From Ciborinia camelliae (Eukaryota; Ascomycota; Leotiomycetes; Helotiales; Sclerotiniaceae), in the NCBI GenBank assembly GCA_025890175.1, contig JANPYM010000006.1, positions 1,711,655 through 1,775,654 of the forward strand: a DNA stretch of 64,000 nt. The letters run 5' to 3'. The notes under the pieces are model-generated. The model had not been told where the DNA came from. It ran no database searches and was given only the letters and a program-made list of their open reading frames with translations. Shown here piece after piece: positions 22,553 through 36,253 of this stretch; within the stretch, counting starts at the first letter, position 1; each line of letters starts with the position of its first letter. The position numbers were made by a program, and so were the translations under genes.

Positions 22553-23493
22553 GATGAAATTGGGGAAATTGGGTAATCGAGAGCTGGAAAGCTTAGAAAT
22601 TGGTATGTTCAAATGTACTTTTGAACGTTTGAAGTTAGATGTTCGATTTTTACGTTGGAACGGTTACAGGAAAAATATCTCAAAGACTTCAAGAAGGATA
22701 TATATTCTAATGTGTACAATATGCTATTGAGACTATCCCCAGACAATAGAACTTCCATTTTATCCATTGCTCCTATTGACGTGCTCAACAATGTACCCAC
22801 CATGATTGAAGCGGGAACAACGACAATAGGAATTGTTGAATTCTGCAGAAACTTTTCTGAAACGACAATAGCAAGTTTTTCTCGCTTGTGATTTTTTGCC
22901 CTCAGGAGTGAATTGACCTCAAGAGTACAATAGGAAAAAGCTGCCAGGAAAGCTTTTGCCTGGGAGGCTGGGAGGATGGGAGGCTGGGAAACCAATTCAG
23001 TGAATGCCATAGAGACAATAGAACAATAGAACAATAGAAATTGTTGAGGCGAAACCCAATAGTATTGTATTGAATTGGGTTTGAAGGTGAAGAACAAACC
23101 GGAAGATCGAGGCAAGAATTGTGATTTTCGGATAGAAGGTGAAAACTGAAAAGTCGAATGGATCCATATCATTATTGATATGGCCCATGGAAGTCACAAC
23201 TCTTGCCTCGATCTATGAGAAAAATCTCATAGGGTAGATTATTAGATCTGTGAAGACCGAAGGTTGTTGATGATGGAAGATGGAGAAAGGAGGAGGAAGA
23301 GTAGAAGGGGTAGAGGCTGAGATAGCGAGTCGAGCACGTGTCGGAACCACACGTGATAACCTACCACCCACTTTCAATTTCCGTTCACATGATACTTGAA
23401 GAGACGAAATAAAAGTAACAACCACGTAATCCATAATCCGTAATCCATATTCCATAATCCAAAGCAAAAAAAAACATCAAGAAAGTTCCCAAG
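22553..23493. promoter_or_regulatory. Divergent promoter, Myb/SANT-like gene and ureidoglycolate lyase
   Basis: A 941-bp spacer between opposite starts. It contains tandem ACAATAGAACAATAGA repeats (23012-23041), two CACGTG boxes (23335-23340 and 23350-23355) and a TGATAA GATA-type site (23354-23359) overlapping the second box, 135-160 bp before the lyase ATG. An ATG-initiated minus frame of 187 codons (22609-23172) covers part of it without recognisable homology. Confidence 0.5.
23335..23359. promoter_or_regulatory. Paired CACGTG boxes overlapping a GATA site
   Basis: Two palindromic CACGTG sequences 15 bp apart, the second running into TGATAA, which fits the HGATAR consensus of nitrogen GATA factors (AreA/NIT2). 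Allantoin-pathway genes in fungi are known targets of GATA factors; binding here is inferred from the motif. Confidence 0.5.
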
Positions 23494-24267
23494 ATGCCTG
23501 TGATTATCAAAGCAAATGCCAAGGAAAAGATAATTCATACAAAGCCACTCAATCAAGATGACTTTGCAACATTTGGGACTGTGATTCAAAATCCCGCACC
23601 AGCGGTAATTCCATCATCAACAATCCAAACCCTACCACCAAACGCGGTACATGCCAATCAAGGTACCGCACTCAAGTACCTAGATGTCACGCATATGAAG
23701 GATTTCTACGGGAGCGCACCTAGTCAACGGGTCGCGAATGCAGTCATGAACATGTTTGTATGCTCCCCTCGCTCGCTTCTCCCGTCTCACGATGGCAATA
23801 TCGGAGGTTTATTCCCGGTCACCATACTGGAAAGACATCCTTTCACGACTCAAACATTCATACCTCTCGGGATATCACCCTCGGAGCAAGAAGATGTATG
23901 TTACTTGGTTGTCGTAGCACCGAGTTTAACGCCGTCATTAATCGATGAAACCTTACCCGTCCCCGTTCTCTCTCCTCAAAAAAACACGAGTGATGGTGAT
24001 GACGAAAAACTTCCCGGTCGCGGTTTACCGGACCTGAATAGACTTCAGGCGTTCTTAGCGAATGGTTCACAGGCGGTCACCTATGGAGCGGGGACCTGGC
24101 ATGCTCCGATGGTGGTCGTGGGAAAGAAGCCCATTGATTTTGTTGTGGTGCAATTTGCAAATGGGGTAGGAATTGAGGATTGTCAAGAGGCAGAGCTGGA
24201 TACGACAGATAAGGATATGTGCGTGGCGGTCCCCAACTTATCAAGGAGTGCGACGTGGAAATTATGA
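23494..24267 (+). CDS. Ureidoglycolate lyase (allantoin degradation)
   Basis: Splits ureidoglycolate into glyoxylate and urea, the last step of allantoin breakdown for nitrogen. One exon of 257 residues. The family core is clear: the ERHPFTTQTFIPLG block near residue 113, the GTWHAPMVVVG block near 205 and the VVQFANGVGIEDC end segment. A variable acidic loop (about 165-185, containing TSDGDDEKLPGRG) lies between them. Start at 23494 is the first ATG and fits the family N-terminus (HTKPLNQDDFATFG soon after). No targeting peptide is obvious, so the enzyme is probably cytosolic. The promoter has a GATA-type site. No other purine-catabolism gene is in the window, so it is not part of a cluster here. 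Confidence 0.92.
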   Translation: MPVIIKANAKEKIIHTKPLNQDDFATFGTVIQNPAPAVIPSSTIQTLPPNAVHANQGTALKYLDVTHMKDFYGSAPSQRVANAVMNMFVCSPRSLLPSHDGNIGGLFPVTILERHPFTTQTFIPLGISPSEQEDVCYLVVVAPSLTPSLIDETLPVPVLSPQKNTSDGDDEKLPGRGLPDLNRLQAFLANGSQAVTYGAGTWHAPMVVVGKKPIDFVVVQFANGVGIEDCQEAELDTTDKDMCVAVPNLSRSATWKL

Positions 24268-27200
24268 GGGCTTTCGGATCAAGATCTAGATGTAGAAGGG
24301 ATGGGTACTACAAAATGATAGTCTTGTCTGTGGATATTACGAATGAGATGCTTAGATAGTATCTACGCCATATAATGTTTATCATCAACCCCCCCTTTTT
24401 TTGCGATCCCGTGGTAATAAAGACGTTGATGCACATCATCCCCATTGCCTTGGTAACTATTGATCGTTGGGTTCGAATCAGGATAGAGTAGCACTACCGT
24501 CGATGAATTTATAGGTATCTTTGGTACTTAATGTAGGTCGGCGACCTAGGCTATCGGCCACGATATGTAGCTATAGAGGTCCCCGATACCTTTGCAATGG
24601 AAGGCTACAAAGATTTAAATTTATATGAAAACCATGAGACTAATTGACAATGCCGTCCCAATATGAGCAATCCCCAGATCTCGAAGATTCCAAATGAAGC
24701 CCATCAATTAACGTATTCCGAAATGATACTTTCAGATGAATATATATACACCCTCGGAGTCACAAAGTAGCATTGCACTGCAGAATTACTATATTTTCGA
24801 GCGATAACATTATCGATAGTGATCGCTGGAAATATTGTTTGGTAGAGAAAGCTTGAGACGGCCACTTAGCGACGGGAATTCAAAAGTTCGAGCAGCATCT
24901 GCAACGTTAACATCTGCAACCACAGTGTACCAACTACCTGTAATCATTGCTCATTGCGCAAAATTCACTCGTAAATTCTACCAATGAGTGATACTTAACT
25001 AAAAGTACCTTTTAGGTACCCAAATAAAACTGTACAAATGTATCTGAATCGCAATATATTCTGTCTACCGGTTTAAACGCCAAATAATAAAAGTCGGCGA
25101 TGTTTTTATTAATTCAAAAGAAAAAAAAACCGTGAGAAACTTACCCGTCCAGCCGAGCATTCTGGGGATGGAGCGGCTCATCAGGTAGGTATGCATCAAG
25201 TAGGATTATCGGCTTTCCACCTCGTGGTATTTTGCACCCAGTTGATTCTCCGAAGGAAAAACCAACATATTATTTTAGAACCCGTTGTGCTTACCTACCA
25301 CCTAGCAGATTGTAGATTGGCGAGACCTCCTGTCCAAAGGGTTTCCGCAGATCCTTTCCGCCTTACCGTTTCTGATTTGCTCGTCTAGACCTTTTTGGGA
25401 TTTTCATTGCTACTGTACTCGGTCGCATGCTTACTTGAGAAGAGTGTGGGTAGCGAGGCAGGCGAGGGGATAACCAATGAAAACGGAGGGCAACGGTCGG
25501 AAACTTCACATGGCAGCGCAAACTTGCAGACGGGTATGCAATGTAATAACATGATCAGCATTGAACATATTATAACCCTTCAGCCACACCTTCCACACCG
25601 GTTCCCAAATGGATAATATCTCGCATGAAGCATGAACAAGTATTGCTCTCAGGAAGGAGAAGATTTGCCAAGTGTCATGAGCTGAATAGATGTCCCATAA
25701 CGAAGGAAGCGACGAGCAATGAACGCATATATATCAAAGTTATTCTAGAACTGCCATTTCTCTCTCTGGATCCTCAAAGACGATGATCAGGGAAATACAT
25801 GGTAGCCTCATCTGTTTCTCGCCTCTTTACGCAACGCCTCACTTATGAAGTCGCCAAATATAGCCTAAAAGAGTAAGCTTCTAAGGCAAGGATTCATATG
25901 GTTGAACAAGGGGGAAGAGCCGTTTCTAGGCCATGGCTTAGAATCAAAGAAAGTGTGATACCATGAGTATCAACTATCAAGGATGCAAAACCATCTTGAT
26001 GCCCCAGCTCATGATCTTGGTAAGCTCTAACGCGAAGATTTTTCTTTCATTTTTCCGCCGGGGAAGTTTAGGGTAGAGCAGAAAAGTTAAAACAGAGGAT
26101 CTCCTCCAAAAACCAAGGAAAAGCTTGCGAGGATGGATCCATATCCGTTGTTCAAAGTGTAACAGTGAGAGTGAAGATCTCTTTCAAAACGCCCTCAGGG
26201 AGTCAGGGTGGGTGCCCTGTCAAAGGCGAGACTTACGATCTGAAGATCAATATACCTCCTGCCCCCCGTTATCCCCATTTATATCAACCTCAATTTATTT
26301 TACGGAGATCCCGTGTATATCATTCCCCACATACCAACGGATCGGAGGTGAGCAGTGCCCGCGCAGGGCGAGTGAATTATCCGATACCGAGATTCTTATA
26401 TCCACGGTTTCAAAGGGATGATGTTTACATTTTATGAGGTTCTTTATTTAGGAACAACAGTTGATATGTCAGTTTCAGATCTGCATCGATTGAGCTTTCC
26501 TGGCGAATCGCGATAGAGTTGTCACTTGTAAGGGGGTTTATATTGTAGGGAGGGGAAACTTTCAAGGTTCAAGCCAAGGAATACCTAGGACCTAGGGATT
26601 TTTTTTATCTCCAAGCCTGGAATGCTCCAAAAAACAAAAAAAACCATGCCCACCCTACCATAGATATGATTCGAGCCTCAATAACTTCAACCCAACACCC
26701 TCTCCCTCGTGTATACACCGACGGATAGAATCGTAACAGGACCCCCCGTCGCAGGCAGGGGTAACCATTACTATGGGATGGGAATGAATGATGGGATTCC
26801 CATCTCACGCATAATGATGATGACCAAAAATAGTTTTTCACACAACGGATATTTGTTTTTTATTTTTATTTTATTTTTGTGAATTTTCCCTCGGGCTTCC
26901 ATTTCTATTCCCTTCGCGGTTATCATACCGAACGCTCATATCCGTGGATCTGGATCTATTGCTGACTCCTGAGAGGCCAAAAAGATCATACACATCTCAC
27001 ATGCACCCTTGAACAATATATGGATATCAAGGGTTCATTAATTGTGATGCCTAAAATCTATCCTGAATGCGAATTTCTGAAACTTTGGTTTTGGTACAGC
27101 CAGCTACACACATACAGTATTATCAATGTTCCTTACATTGATTGATATACCAATACCAAGGATGGTTGAGCTGGAGCAACCGAAATCTAGATTCTAGACA

Positions 27201-30200
27201 GCGTCATAAGAGTCAGACGAAGCTTCAGAAAAGTAAAGTAAATACCGTAGCGTACCGTATTCTCCTTTGGGATGGATATCAAATGACCCTCTCTTCGATG
27301 CCCAAAATCAATATTTCGATCTACATATAGGTATTAGATGGGGTTTTCAACTTTTCAACTTTTCGTGTTTTTCATTTTGTTTAGATCAGTTGGGCGATCA
27401 GGATTAGATACCGACCGGTATAGGTAGGTAGGTAGGTATATTTGGGAAGACCCTTGAATGACCTACTCCGTAGTACCCATAGGCATCATATGTTTCTGCC
27501 CGGGAAAAAAACAATCCGAAAGGCGTAATTTTCTTCATTCATCCTTTCGTTCATAGGTTAACCCCCCCTGAAACCTCCCCATCACTCCATCCATCATGTA
27601 AACTCTATCCAACTTTATTCATCACAACGCCGCTACGATACTACGCCATCGGTTTCGGTACCGAAGTGCAATCCACTCCTAAAGCCAATCCCCCTCTTAC
27701 TGGCCCACAGACTCATGAGCAATAGCATATTATGATTTGAAAATTTTGACATAAATTAATCCATCGTGCGTGCGCATCTAGCCTCTAGTCCATGCTCATT
27801 GCTCAGCCTCACCAGCGACCAAACCTAGGTAATAATAATCTTTGACAGCTGGCAAGCTAGCACCCTAAACGCCTAACCATCACCAATTCCCTACACTAGC
27901 GAACGTTTTCTCATTAAATACCTAGCAGGCTGGGCTAGAGCCTGGCTAGGCGTGAGTGATCCACAATCCACCCATCCGCCTCGTTTTTGCGCTCGTTCGA
28001 AAAAACATGGATCAAGGCACTTACTTCCATTTCCTTTCCGTTCTTCCCTTCCCACTCTTCTTCTCACCCCCAGCCACTAAGCTTGGTCAACGAGCAAGGA
28101 AATATTCCAAATACAAGGTGCAAACCGGAACGACCCCACAAGCACAACCTTCACACCACTAGCTACGCAGGCTACGCACGCGAAAGCAAGTGCCCGTAGA
28201 TCATGGCGTAGGTCGGAGGGAAAATAAAGTTGGTGATTGGATGGTTGGTGCGAGGGAGTCTCTTTTTGGTGGTAAAACTTAAAAGGAGGCGGCAATTGGG
28301 GGGTTGGCCGAGGATTTTCTGTAAACGGTTGTGCTTGAATGGGTTTCAATGCCTAGTATATATGGTATACATGATGATATATTATTGTACATATATCAAA
28401 TTGATAGATATCTCTTGTACCTAGGTAGTTGTTTGGGAACAGTAATGTGATTTGTGAATAAAATTCGTCTTGCTTGCTTGCTAATACCTTGCTAATCTCT
28501 TGGCATTCATTCATCACCTATAACCAAGTATTGAAACAATAACTGGGGATTATCCACAGCCATTTCCATTTTCCATGCCCATGCCCGGGCCGTCACCATC
28601 TTCGTTTCTTCAACGGCTGACTGGATTCTCGATCATTGGAACAAACCATAGGCTACAGAAGCACATGAGAGAAAAAAGCAAACCGAAAAAACTTGCTTCT
28701 CTCCCCTGCACACCACCAATCGCATCCCACATGATTTCTTTGCTTTTCTGAAACTTCATCCACATTTTCATCTATCTCTTGCGTACACACTCCGTACATA
28801 CAGCCAGCAGCCAGCAGCCCGCCCAAGCCAAAGCAAGCAAAGTAATCAACAGCGGGAGTCTTGCCGTCCAATTCCCATTCGGTGTGGTGTGCATCATCCT
28901 CGTCCTTACTTGCTTTTGCTGGGTAATCATAACATAATCTCAGATGTACGGAGGTGTGGAAAACTGCGTCAACCCTGTTTTGTTGGTGCTTCAGATATTG
29001 ATTGCATTGGGATTCTGCAATGGTATGTATGTATCTGTACAGTACATATGATTGATAGGAGGTACGAAATATAAGATGGTTATGTTGAGATCTCTGGATT
29101 CAGTTGACCGTGATCACAACAACAAGCACCGACCCAGCAATCTCAATCTCAATCTCAATATCAATAGCAATATCAATATGGATCAACCAATAGCCACCTC
29201 ATCCATTGCGAATTTCCCTTTTCGCAAACCCGACGGATAATACCGCACTCTGCCGCTTCTGTCGTTGAACCACTGGCCACTCCCACCATCCAAACCCTAT
29301 CTATTATCGTTGTTCCAGATCTCCTGGGACATTGGGTTCGGATTGTATACCGTCCCTGTAGTGTGCTATAGCTCCGTAGGTAGGTAGGTACCTAGAATGA
29401 AAGAAATGGTTTGCATTCATTGAATACCGGTAGGAAGGAACAAGAAACCACGACCCCCCCTGAAATCCCGAGAAATCACTTAACCTCGCGACGATAAACG
29501 TGCCGCTCCTGTTGTACTACTCTCGAACCTCTGTCCGTATCTACCTGTTCACAATCAATCAATATTCCCCCCATTCCCACATTTGCACGTAACCTACCTA
29601 CCTACATACAGGACATCTACAAGGCGACGGTAACATTTCCAATGACGGATATTTTCTACACCTGCCTTGACTTGTCTGCCTGTAAAGATTAAAAAGAACG
29701 AATGAACTAGGTGGGTATGAAACCGATATATTTTTTCCCCAAACACAACATATCCGTATACATAACATAGTAGCACGGCATAAAACACTAGTCACGACGT
29801 TGGTAGTAGCATTTTCATGGCCGGCCGGCCTGCATTGCATGGCCCCTGTCAGCGCCAAGGATTCATTTACCAGGGGGATATCGGCGACCATATTTCTGTG
29901 AATGCGGTGGTGATTTTTCATGAAGGAAGGTGAGATTTTGGGACCCGATGGGTTGGATCGAACGTTGTGGTTTGGGGAGGGAGGTGGTAGAGTAGGGGAG
30001 AGGTTTGGTAAGGTGTAACATCGCATAACTCACATTGTGGTGAAGGAGGTGATGGATGGTAGGGTGACGAAAGGTTTGTTTCCCCGGAGGTTGCGCTGGG
30101 TGGGTTTAGGGGGGAGGAGATTTATTGATTTTGATATTGGGTTGCGGTTGAATGGGGAGGAGATCGGCAGAATCGTGATTTGCAATCTTCGTTGGCAAGA

Positions 30201-33200
30201 TAGATTACTTGATGCTGATCATCATTGATCTTTTGGTCTAAAGGATCTCCAGTAGGGAGGGGGCTGGGACGGATATATTCTACCGAACGATGTTCAATGG
30301 GATGTCTTCTCAAATCCAGTAGTATTCAAAATATGTATACTCTCCTGTGAACATCCACTTCCCCTCTCAAGAACAAACTCAAAATACTCGCTATTGACTG
30401 TGCCGTAACAACTATGTAACCCCATGTTGTTTATTCATCCTTACCATACCATACCATACCTTACCTCACCGTGTTCACAACAGGTACTGGTGCACCATCC
30501 AACCCGTGAACCTTACTGCTGGATCCGGATAGGTGCAGCGAATACAGAAGAAGATTTATGTACGTCTGTCTGTCTTTATCTTGTATAACCGTGTGTGTAT
30601 ATGCAAGCGTATGCAACCATCAAGGGAGAAAGGCAAGGCAAGGCAAGGTAAGGCAAACTAAGCTTCCTCGGTATAATCGGTAAGGAAACTCTTTCTTGTA
30701 TGATGTTGATCTTCCTTCCATCGCAAGCCTTGCTTCATCAGATTATTTGAGGTGACATCAAGTGGAGACACTGGGGAGTTTCGATAGTTGCGAAGGAGGG
30801 GAGGGGAAGGGGAAAAACTTAATTTGTACGTAGGTACTCTAAGTTATGTATGTATGTATGTATGTACATCTGTATAGTAATCAAAAAAAAAGGTATTGGA
30901 GATGAGGCTAAAACGTTCGGGGAAGTGGGAATATACCAATCTGGATCATGATGAATGAATGATCAGTGTGATCACATCGTATTCCGGGGCATTTTAAACT
31001 CAAATGAAAGACAAAGATTAAGAGTACATTAGATTAAATTGCATCATAGTAGGGTAGTACCTCGATAGACCAAATATTTGGTATATACCTATTATTACCA
31101 CCTATCCCAAAAATGTCTTGGAAGTTGAGAATTGAAATAAACTATTGCGTCGAGAGGTTCCCACTCTCGGGACTCGGGAGCGATGGGTGATCTGCAGTGT
31201 CATTTAACCTTACTCCGTCGCTGTTATTTTCCTAGTAGGGGTATTGTTCAGTTTGGTCCATTGTATGATATGATTGATATAGGTATTGTAACGCAAGAAA
31301 TCCCGACAGATAAATGAGAATCCCGGTTGAAAGCTGTGCGATGATAGCTATCCCGGCGAACTGGCCATGGCTGAGAGAAACGGAGAAAAGAGAAGGGAGA
31401 TTTGGGGCCGTGTTTTGTCAGGTGAGATGGATGGTGGAAGTCGAAATTCCACCGACATGAGAGAGAGAAAAATCATGATTCATGATTCATGATATGATAT
31501 CAAATTGACGAAAAACGCAGTATGATGCGCATAAACCAATTCCTCGCAGGTATCTCTCTAAAGTTTATGTATCTGCCTACAAAAAACAATAATCGGATGA
31601 TTTCATGTGATGGCTTTGTTGATAGATATATAAATAGTATATGCATTGGGGATCTCAGCAGCCTATATGTTCAGGTGTACACTGTAGAGCCAGCCATAGC
31701 ATTAAGCATAAACCGCATTTCACGCCTCGCGAAGCCTGGCGAGCAAAAAAGCATAACAGTGATCCTCCAGGGCTTGCCGTACTTACCGTACCGACTGGAT
31801 GGGCGGCGTGATGTGCTGTGATATATGTGATGCGCTGCGCTGCGCGCGCTGTGAGATCCCCATCACATCACATCACATCGCACCGTTTTATTCCGTGTTG
31901 AACTTGGTCCCCCAAGTTCCCAACATCACCACCCGCACCTGAGCACATGGTCGTACAGAGCAGCTGGAAGGGGATATTCCAGCGGAAGGAAGCGAGGTGA
32001 TTAGGTACTGGAAACAAGCGAAGGATATTTAAAAAAGGCACAGGGCGGATGGGATGGGACAGACGGGGCGGCTCGGGGTTGCGTGTGTGTGGTGTAATGA
32101 ATGCGTGTGTTACAAATGTAGTATATCTATCGATGTGTACTGGCTGGTGAGTGACCCAAGAGAAGAGAAAGAAACAGGGAGGACACGCTGATGACAGGGA
32201 ATATAGGGCAATGAAACCAGGTACCCACGCACGCAAATAGAGAAGACAAAAGTTTGAACTAAAGGATATGCATATTGTAAAGTCCGTTGTGTGTGTACCT
32301 ACCACCTATTGTTTATTGTGCGGGTGAGGATGAGGTGTGAGGGTGAGGGTGCAATCTCTCGGGTTTTGATGATGAGAATTGGGGGGTGGGTTTGAAGTTG
32401 TGATTGTCCAAGGAATTTTAAAGAGCGAAAAAGGGGACTATTGGCCACTAATATACATAAAACTACAAAGTATTACCTATATAGAACAGAATAATAGAAG
32501 ATTATCGAAGCGATTAGAAAAAAAGACTCTCATTTCATACTTCTGGATAGGATAGATCATAGCTAGCTAGCTACCCGCCCCAACTAGATGAGATCAGACA
32601 CCGGTAGCCACATGGCGAACCTAATATGTGAACGGACAATTCAAGGATTTTAGGATAAAGGATTTACGATATTCTCGTTCTTTATTTCCGAATTGATATT
32701 ATTAGTCCGATTAGCTAAGGCTATCTATCAAACCTTCCGTTTGGGCCTCCTCATGGTTAATTGATCTGCGACGATGGGGTCGTTTTTTCTCAGCGGTTAC
32801 TCCGTTACTCCGTTGCTCAGTCCTTTGGTCGCTCGCTTCTTTTTCCACATGTGTCATGATGAGCCACTCACAAGTGCGTATTCCATCTTGAAAGATCTTG
32901 TTACTGAAATTTTCAATCATGGCGCCGGACCTAACATAAACTCTCCAGTCTCAACAAGCAGCAATCGACTAATGAACCAACTTAATCCACTCTTCTTCTT
33001 TTCAAATACCTCGATACGAAAAATACATAGCACATGACCGTTATGTTATGGCCACTCGTGACTCATTGGTATGGGTAAAACCTTAATGAAGATAGATTAG
33101 ATGTACCTGGGTACTTTTCATCAAACTTGGCATGAATTCATAATCTTCCTTTTTTTTTCAGCTCTCTTCAGAACGGTTCCACCACCCAAAGCATTTTGGA

Positions 33201-36200
33201 TCACAATTTGAAATTTGGGAAAATACCGTATGCTAATATAGCCATCATGCTTTTGGTACGTGATGGATTACGACTGGGTGTGATATTCGTCACTTTTACG
33301 AACCGTTGTATCGCATTGACGCCATCTCTCGGGCACTCAGCTAAAAGGTCCTGGAAAAAGATCTATTCCAGTCCCTCTAACAACACTATACATTATACAC
33401 ATCTCAAACATTTTCGATTTGCAATATTGGCATGATTATCAATTGATGCAAGTGTCAGGTGTGTTTGTTGTAGGCAGATGAATAAGAATAATCAAATGGC
33501 TTACGGCATGGGGGATGCCACGGTAAATCATGCGATCGATGCGATAGAAATAACGTGAGGTGAGATTTCGAGAAGAAAATAGGAACATTTGCGAGAAGAA
33601 TACATTATACCTCGGAGGGATTTGATCTAGAAAAGTCGATGTACTGTACTGTCTTATTCCTACTCTTCAAATTTTCCTCTTTTCGGATAACGCCTAGACC
33701 TCGAATGGCTCCATGAGCTCAACGAAAGAAGTGGCAAATCTCAAATAGGATCTCCCAGCGAGCGAGCATATGGTAAGTGCTTTTTTGTTCCTTTTCTCCT
33801 AGACTCCCTCCTCCTAAGTAACCCCTTCATCGCCATAATAATAACACTCGCCAAATTTCAAACCCCTCCCCTCCCTTCCTCCTCCTCCGCTTTCGCCGAC
33901 GATTATTGTATTGCATTGTATGGCATTGCATTGCATTGCATTGCGATGAGATGACATGAGATGAAGCTATCGGTATGGTATGTATTATTGCTCTACTATT
34001 GTATATTTTGCATCTGTATCTGTATCTGTATTTGGATTTGTATATGGTGTTACACCGAGGTCCGGTCCATAAGTTATAACCAAAGGTAACGAGGAAGGAA
34101 AAATCCTAGCTATCTAGTCCTTTCAACGATACATACATCGCGGGTAACCAACTCCCTTGGTGTAACACTACCCTGGGAAAAGTCTAATAAGTCCTCAAGT
34201 ACTAACTTCAAAAGGACTAGCTATGGAACTAGTAAGTATTTACGTGGCTAATTAATCACGAGCTAGATTAAGGTAGGTAATAAAGGTAATGAAATCTCAT
34301 ATCAACTTCCCCATTTTGCTTTTTTACGACAGCTGGAGTACGTACAGACGGACTTTGGAGGAGTACTCTACTCCCTTTAATAACATTCTTTATTTTGTTT
34401 CGCAGAACCACTTTGTTTATTTCCATTTGAAGATTAGTTTCATATAGGTTAAATGGATTCTATATTGTAATATGTCTGTACTTTCGATACCTACCTACGT
34501 ATAGTACTCCTCGCGTCTTATTTGATATTGATATTAGGTATTTGGTCGACTACGTTACTAATGTAGTACATCAAGGACCAAGGTTCAGATGCCCATATTT
34601 ACATATTCTACGAGTATGTATGCGTAAACATGGGAGACATGGATTATCATGGTCAAGATTCCTCAAGAGTAGGTTGAGATGGAGGAAAAAGGAGAGTGAA
34701 CGACCCGAAAGATTGGGTAATGTGCAGAAGCCTTCCCGCAACGCCAACGAGGATCATTCATCATCAATATATGATATTACTTCTTTAAGAACCCAGATTG
34801 GTTTAGTGAGCTGGTGAGATATGTCTCAAAGCATCTATCTCAGACCCAAAAACTCCAAAAACCATCCTTCCAATCTTTCCAAAAACCTCCTAGAGTCAAA
34901 ATATTTCTAGGTCTCCCAAGAACAAGAACGGGACGAAACGAATGTCCCAAACCATCCACCACATTTTTTCAATCGACTCTCGCAACAGTGAACACTCTCA
35001 CACATCTGACACTCACCACCCCTACCACCAAAATTCAAAACCCACTCAGCCATACCTAGACCATACTACCACCACACAACACCCACTGGCCACACACCAG
35101 TCACGCCGCTACCCAAACAATCCACCCCGGGCCCAATACCCATACCAGATACACTTGGACAAAAGCACCACCATTTAACATCATCCCTACCCTCCCATCT
35201 CTTATCCTAGAAATTCCCCAAAAAAATCTCCCCCTACCCTGAGTTTATCCGATCGAAAGCACGCTGTACAGGATCCGTGCTACCCTATACCCAAACACCC
35301 ATCACCCCTCCCCAGAAGAAGGCATCCTCACTGCCCCCCTGTTAGGACCTTGATCGTTGTCACGCCCACCAATAAAATGTTTTCGTAAGAATCCCTACGT
35401 CCCTGGCTTACCTGGAAAATCAATGTATATCATTGTCATACTTCCCCATCGCCGACTATCTTTACAAGACATAAGCCCCATATCTAGCCCGATATTGTCT
35501 CTCCTATTTCAACATCTTCATATCATCTCATCGGTTTCCTGTTCTCAAATACAATATCAACCCATCCATCATCAACATCATCGACAATAACTTGAATCGA
35601 CAACCAGCATTCCCTTTCATCTCCTTTGAAAGAAAAATCCAATCTCCACGAATTCGTTATCCACCAGAGCCTTGCGTTTCGAATCATTAGTATCTAAAAA
35701 AACATAGACTCTCTTGTCTCAAGCTCTTTCCCTACTCTCAGCTTCAACTGGAAGGTTCACCCTTCATCTAAAGAACATTGAATTTCCTTCCCGCCACTTC
35801 CGCCATCATAAGTCTAGATTAAGAGACTAGATTCAAGCATCCCAAAGCCAGAAATCACCCCAGCTTTTAGCGTCGTCTCCACTTGTAACATCATTCTCAA
35901 AAGTCCAAGGAACAAGTACAGCACCGAGTGACGATTCTATAATAACGGTAATCGTGGAAACTTTTACTCGTTGAGCATCCATTAGTTCGTGCCCCAAGCT
36001 CAGACACAGCCGCCAAAAAAAACCTTGACTCCTCGTGCTTTCTGAGGAAGCTCCACGTATTAGTCCGCGGCCCAACCGTGCGCTTGAGCTCTTCGACCTT
36101 TTCGATACCTTGGCAACTGTTGTGGGGTCATTTCACGAAAATCCCGATTCCATTTTCGGCCGCTGGTCGATTAGGAATTTTATATATTGGAACCTCTGTA

Positions 36201-36253
36201 TCCCTCAACTTGACATATTTTTATCCAGTATTCAGTATCCAGTATCCTTCGAA
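24268..36253. other. 12-kb stretch without a supportable gene
   Basis: Between ureidoglycolate lyase and the flbD-like gene no frame shows a recognisable domain or a credible spliced model. Content includes many short TAGG/TACC motifs, ATTGC pentamers (33913-33943), a GTATGT-type run (30846-30865) and a hairpin-prone GCGCTGCGC patch (31830-31850). From about 34800 to 35800 the plus strand is rich in C, A and T and poor in G, as expected for a long transcribed leader of the downstream gene. The rest may be regulatory DNA, unrecognised non-coding RNA or decayed sequence. Confidence 0.6.
34830..35800 (+). promoter_or_regulatory. G-poor, C/A-rich presumptive flbD leader
   Basis: About 1 kb with strong strand asymmetry (many ACACCAC, CATCC and CTTTCC words, few G), unlike the flanking AT-rich DNA. 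In filamentous fungi such tracts often mark core promoters and long 5' untranslated leaders. A leader of up to about 1.4 kb before the ATG at 36254 is inferred. No transcript start can be fixed from sequence alone. Confidence 0.35.

Noticed and set aside
22609..23172. 187-codon minus-strand frame with an ATG
   Set aside because: Lies in the divergent promoter, with no domain or splice support. It may be chance or a leader of the Myb/SANT-like gene.
24420..24490. GGTTCGAATC resembling a tRNA T-loop
   Set aside because: No acceptor stem, D-loop box A or anticodon arm can be paired around it.
26125..26437. Overlapping plus frames with a KISFKTPSGSQGGCPVKGETYDLKI-like peptide
   Set aside because: It has a plausible look but no usable start, no family recognised and no splice partners.
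31868..32305. 145-codon minus-strand frame
   Set aside because: It has random-looking composition, no conserved motif and is isolated in the 12-kb gene-poor region.
36035..36253. In-frame 73-codon extension upstream of the flbD ATG
   Set aside because: The extension has no ATG (it opens with GTG), and FlbD homology begins at the ATG at 36254.
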